Shown one piece after another: positions 5,338 to 6,184 of a stretch of DNA of 6,184 bases. Numbering within the stretch: position 1 is the first letter of the stretch; each line of letters opens with the position of its first letter. The position numbers were made by a program, and so were the translations under genes. Source of the DNA: UBA1756 sp045627805 (lineage in GTDB: Bacteria > Bacteroidota > Bacteroidia > Bacteroidales > WCHB1-69); the NCBI GenBank assembly GCA_045627805.1, contig JAZQOJ010000102.1, positions 1 through 6,184 of the forward strand, in the 5' to 3' direction. The notes under the pieces were generated by a model. That model had not been told where the DNA came from and made no database searches. It saw only the letters and a list, made by a program, of their open reading frames with translations.

Positions 5338-6184
5338 TTAGTACCAATAGACAAAGGATACCTTATCGTTCGCTTTGATAGTATAATTACGATTGAAAGA
5401 GGCTGTATAATGTACTTGCTGTGGATTATTTTCGTCAATAGTAAGCAATCCACTTCTATCGCTACCAACCATTACACCATTGATATAACAACGAATAATG
5501 CAAGTGTTTTTTGGACTATGTTGCAAAGAGAATGTGGTCTGTCCCGCTGTTGCGATGATTAATTCTTGCTCCATCTGCACATTCAAAGCATTAACCAATT
5601 CCAACAGTTCATTAACCGCTTGACGCAATGCTTGAATGGAATCATTCGTGAGATAACCAGCGTCATTTGCGAAAGCGGAAACTTGAGTCGGGATATTGGC
5701 GGCTTCCTGAACCGTTGTTTGTGTCAAATATCCAGCGTCATTAGTAAATGCAGAAACATTCGTCGGAACAGTTGGAATGGTCGGCTGGTTGCTCAAGTCG
5801 TTATAGTCACCGCTGAATAAAGCGGGCTTGTTCATAATCTGAGCTGCGCCTTCCGTCGCGTTCCAGTCAGCATTCACCTGGGCGGGAACTTGTGCTGCGG
5901 TAATGTAGTTGGCATCATTGTTCAATTCGGAAACATTGGTCGGAACATCGGCTGAAGTGATGTAGCCGGCATCGTTGGTGAAGGCAGAAACCTGCGTGGG
6001 AATGTTCGCGGCTTCCTGAACGGTCGCTTGTGTTAAATAACCTGCGTCATTGGCGAACGCGCTTACATTGGTAGGAACAGTCGGAATTTCAGGTCTGTTA
6101 TTCAAGTCGTTGTAGTCGCCACTGAAAAGTACGGGACGGTTGGAAAGACTGTTGTAATCGCCATCGAAACCAGCAGGCAGAATT
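5338..6184 (-). CDS. Fibre-like repeat protein with 'VSAFTNDAGYLT' repeats, C-terminal 281 codons (5' end outside window)
   Basis: The frame is open from the right edge (first full codon 6183-6181) to a TAA at 5340-5338. A TTG inside it at 6105 is not a convincing start, because the repeat pattern continues upstream of it. Using partial-protein numbering, residues 9-180 are repeats of two kinds: 'GDYNxLxNxP', and 'VPTNVSAF(T/A)NDAGYLT' with its variant 'IPTQVSAF'. Two ~103-residue super-repeats begin at residues 20 and 123. Residues 182-207 (SIQALRQAVNELLELVNALN and onward) have heptad-like hydrophobic spacing and likely form a coiled coil. Residues 208-281 form a compact beta domain starting with 'TAGQTTFSL', with 'YINGV' in the middle and 'VSFVYWY' at the end. 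Similar repeats and end domains occur in Bacteroidetes secreted proteins and in phage tail fibres. The neighbouring signal-peptide protein favours a bacterial surface protein, but a phage origin cannot be excluded. Function is not assigned. Confidence 0.93.
   Translation of the reverse strand, partial: ILPAGFDGDYNSLSNRPVLFSGDYNDLNNRPEIPTVPTNVSAFANDAGYLTQATVQEAANIPTQVSAFTNDAGYITSADVPTNVSELNNDANYITAAQVPAQVNADWNATEGAAQIMNKPALFSGDYNDLSNQPTIPTVPTNVSAFTNDAGYLTQTTVQEAANIPTQVSAFANDAGYLTNDSIQALRQAVNELLELVNALNVQMEQELIIATAGQTTFSLQHSPKNTCIIRCYINGVMVGSDRSGLLTIDENNPQQVHYTASFNRNYTIKANDKVSFVYWY
5341..5640 (-). other. Coiled coil plus C-terminal beta domain of the fibre-like protein
   Basis: Residues 182-207 have Leu/Val/Ile at heptad-like spacing (Ile183, Leu186, Val190, Leu193/194, Val197, Leu200) and probably form a short oligomerising helix. 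Residues 208-281 start 'ELIIATAGQTTFSLQHSP', contain 'CIIRCYINGVMVG' with a Cys228/Cys232 pair, and end at 'ANDKVSFVYWY' before the stop. Fibre-tip domains of this kind often close repeat stalks; the binding target is unknown. Confidence 0.6.
5647..5817 (-). repeat. Super-repeat unit 2 of the fibre-like protein
   Basis: It encodes residues 123-179: 'FSGDYNDLSNQPTIPTVPTN', 'VSAFTNDAGYLTQTTVQEAA' and 'NIPTQVSAFANDAGYLT'. Protein identity to unit 1 is very high, while the DNA differs at many third positions, so the duplication is not recent or the protein is under constraint. It leads directly into the coiled coil. Confidence 0.88.
5956..6126 (-). repeat. Super-repeat unit 1 of the fibre-like protein
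   Basis: It encodes partial-protein residues 20-76: 'FSGDYNDLNNRPEIPTVPTN' then 'VSAFANDAGYLTQATVQEAA' and 'NIPTQVSAFTNDAGYIT'. Unit 2 has the same order 103 residues (309 bases) further on. Between the units, residues 77-119 hold the degenerate 'VPTNVSELNNDANYIT' and a 'VPAQVNADWNATEGAAQIMN' segment. Confidence 0.88.

Noticed and set aside
5338..6105. Start of the fibre-like protein at a TTG at 6105
   Set aside because: The frame stays open to the right edge, and the residues upstream ('GDYNSLSNRP', 'FSGDYND') continue the same repeat, so the gene begins outside the window.

Overview
All coding in this window is on the minus strand. It holds parts of two large, probably secreted or surface-exposed proteins. 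The organism looks like a member of the Bacteroidetes, or of the related Fibrobacteres group, plausibly an uncultured gut or rumen Bacteroidales. I infer this from the families present: FISUMP (Fibrobacter succinogenes major paralogous) domains, 'GVCWSTSQNPT' FN3-like repeats, P-domain-like modules with a 'DNGYVFGW' ending, a signal peptide ending in HAQ, and the 'VSAFTNDAGYLT' repeat. No rRNA or other taxonomic marker is present, so this stays an inference.

Right end (5338-6184): the C-terminal 281 codons of a repeat protein whose start lies beyond the right edge. It has two copies of a ~103-residue super-repeat built from 'SGDYNDLxNxP' and 'VPTNVSAFxNDAGYLT' units, then a short predicted coiled coil and a ~74-residue C-terminal beta domain. 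The layout resembles a trimeric fibre or stalk.

Middle and left (1-5312): after a 25-base gap with a good Shine-Dalgarno sequence, one reading frame stays open for 1770 codons and runs off the left edge. The order is signal peptide (1-21), N-terminal beta-rich region (26-215), CARDB-like domain (~242-377), FN3-like copy 1 (428-533), FISUMP 1 (544-768), CUB-like domain (788-890), FN3-like copy 2 (898-987), P-domain-like 1 (989-1189), FN3-like copies 3 and 4 (1197-1291, 1297-1389), P-domain-like 2 (1402-1607), and FISUMP 2 (1618 to the edge). I see no catalytic domain. It reads as a large modular adhesin or carbohydrate/protein-binding surface protein. The sorting signal, if any, is outside the window.

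The two genes are co-directional and closely spaced, with no visible terminator or promoter between them, so they are probably co-transcribed. The points most worth a second look are the tyrosine-rich, C-ending-codon tract at the C-terminal part of FISUMP 1, which resembles a hypervariable C-type-lectin-fold face; the DNA-level duplications of the FN3/P modules; and the cysteine-rich enlarged P domains without a protease. I found no RNA genes, CRISPR arrays, insertion sequences or attachment sites.
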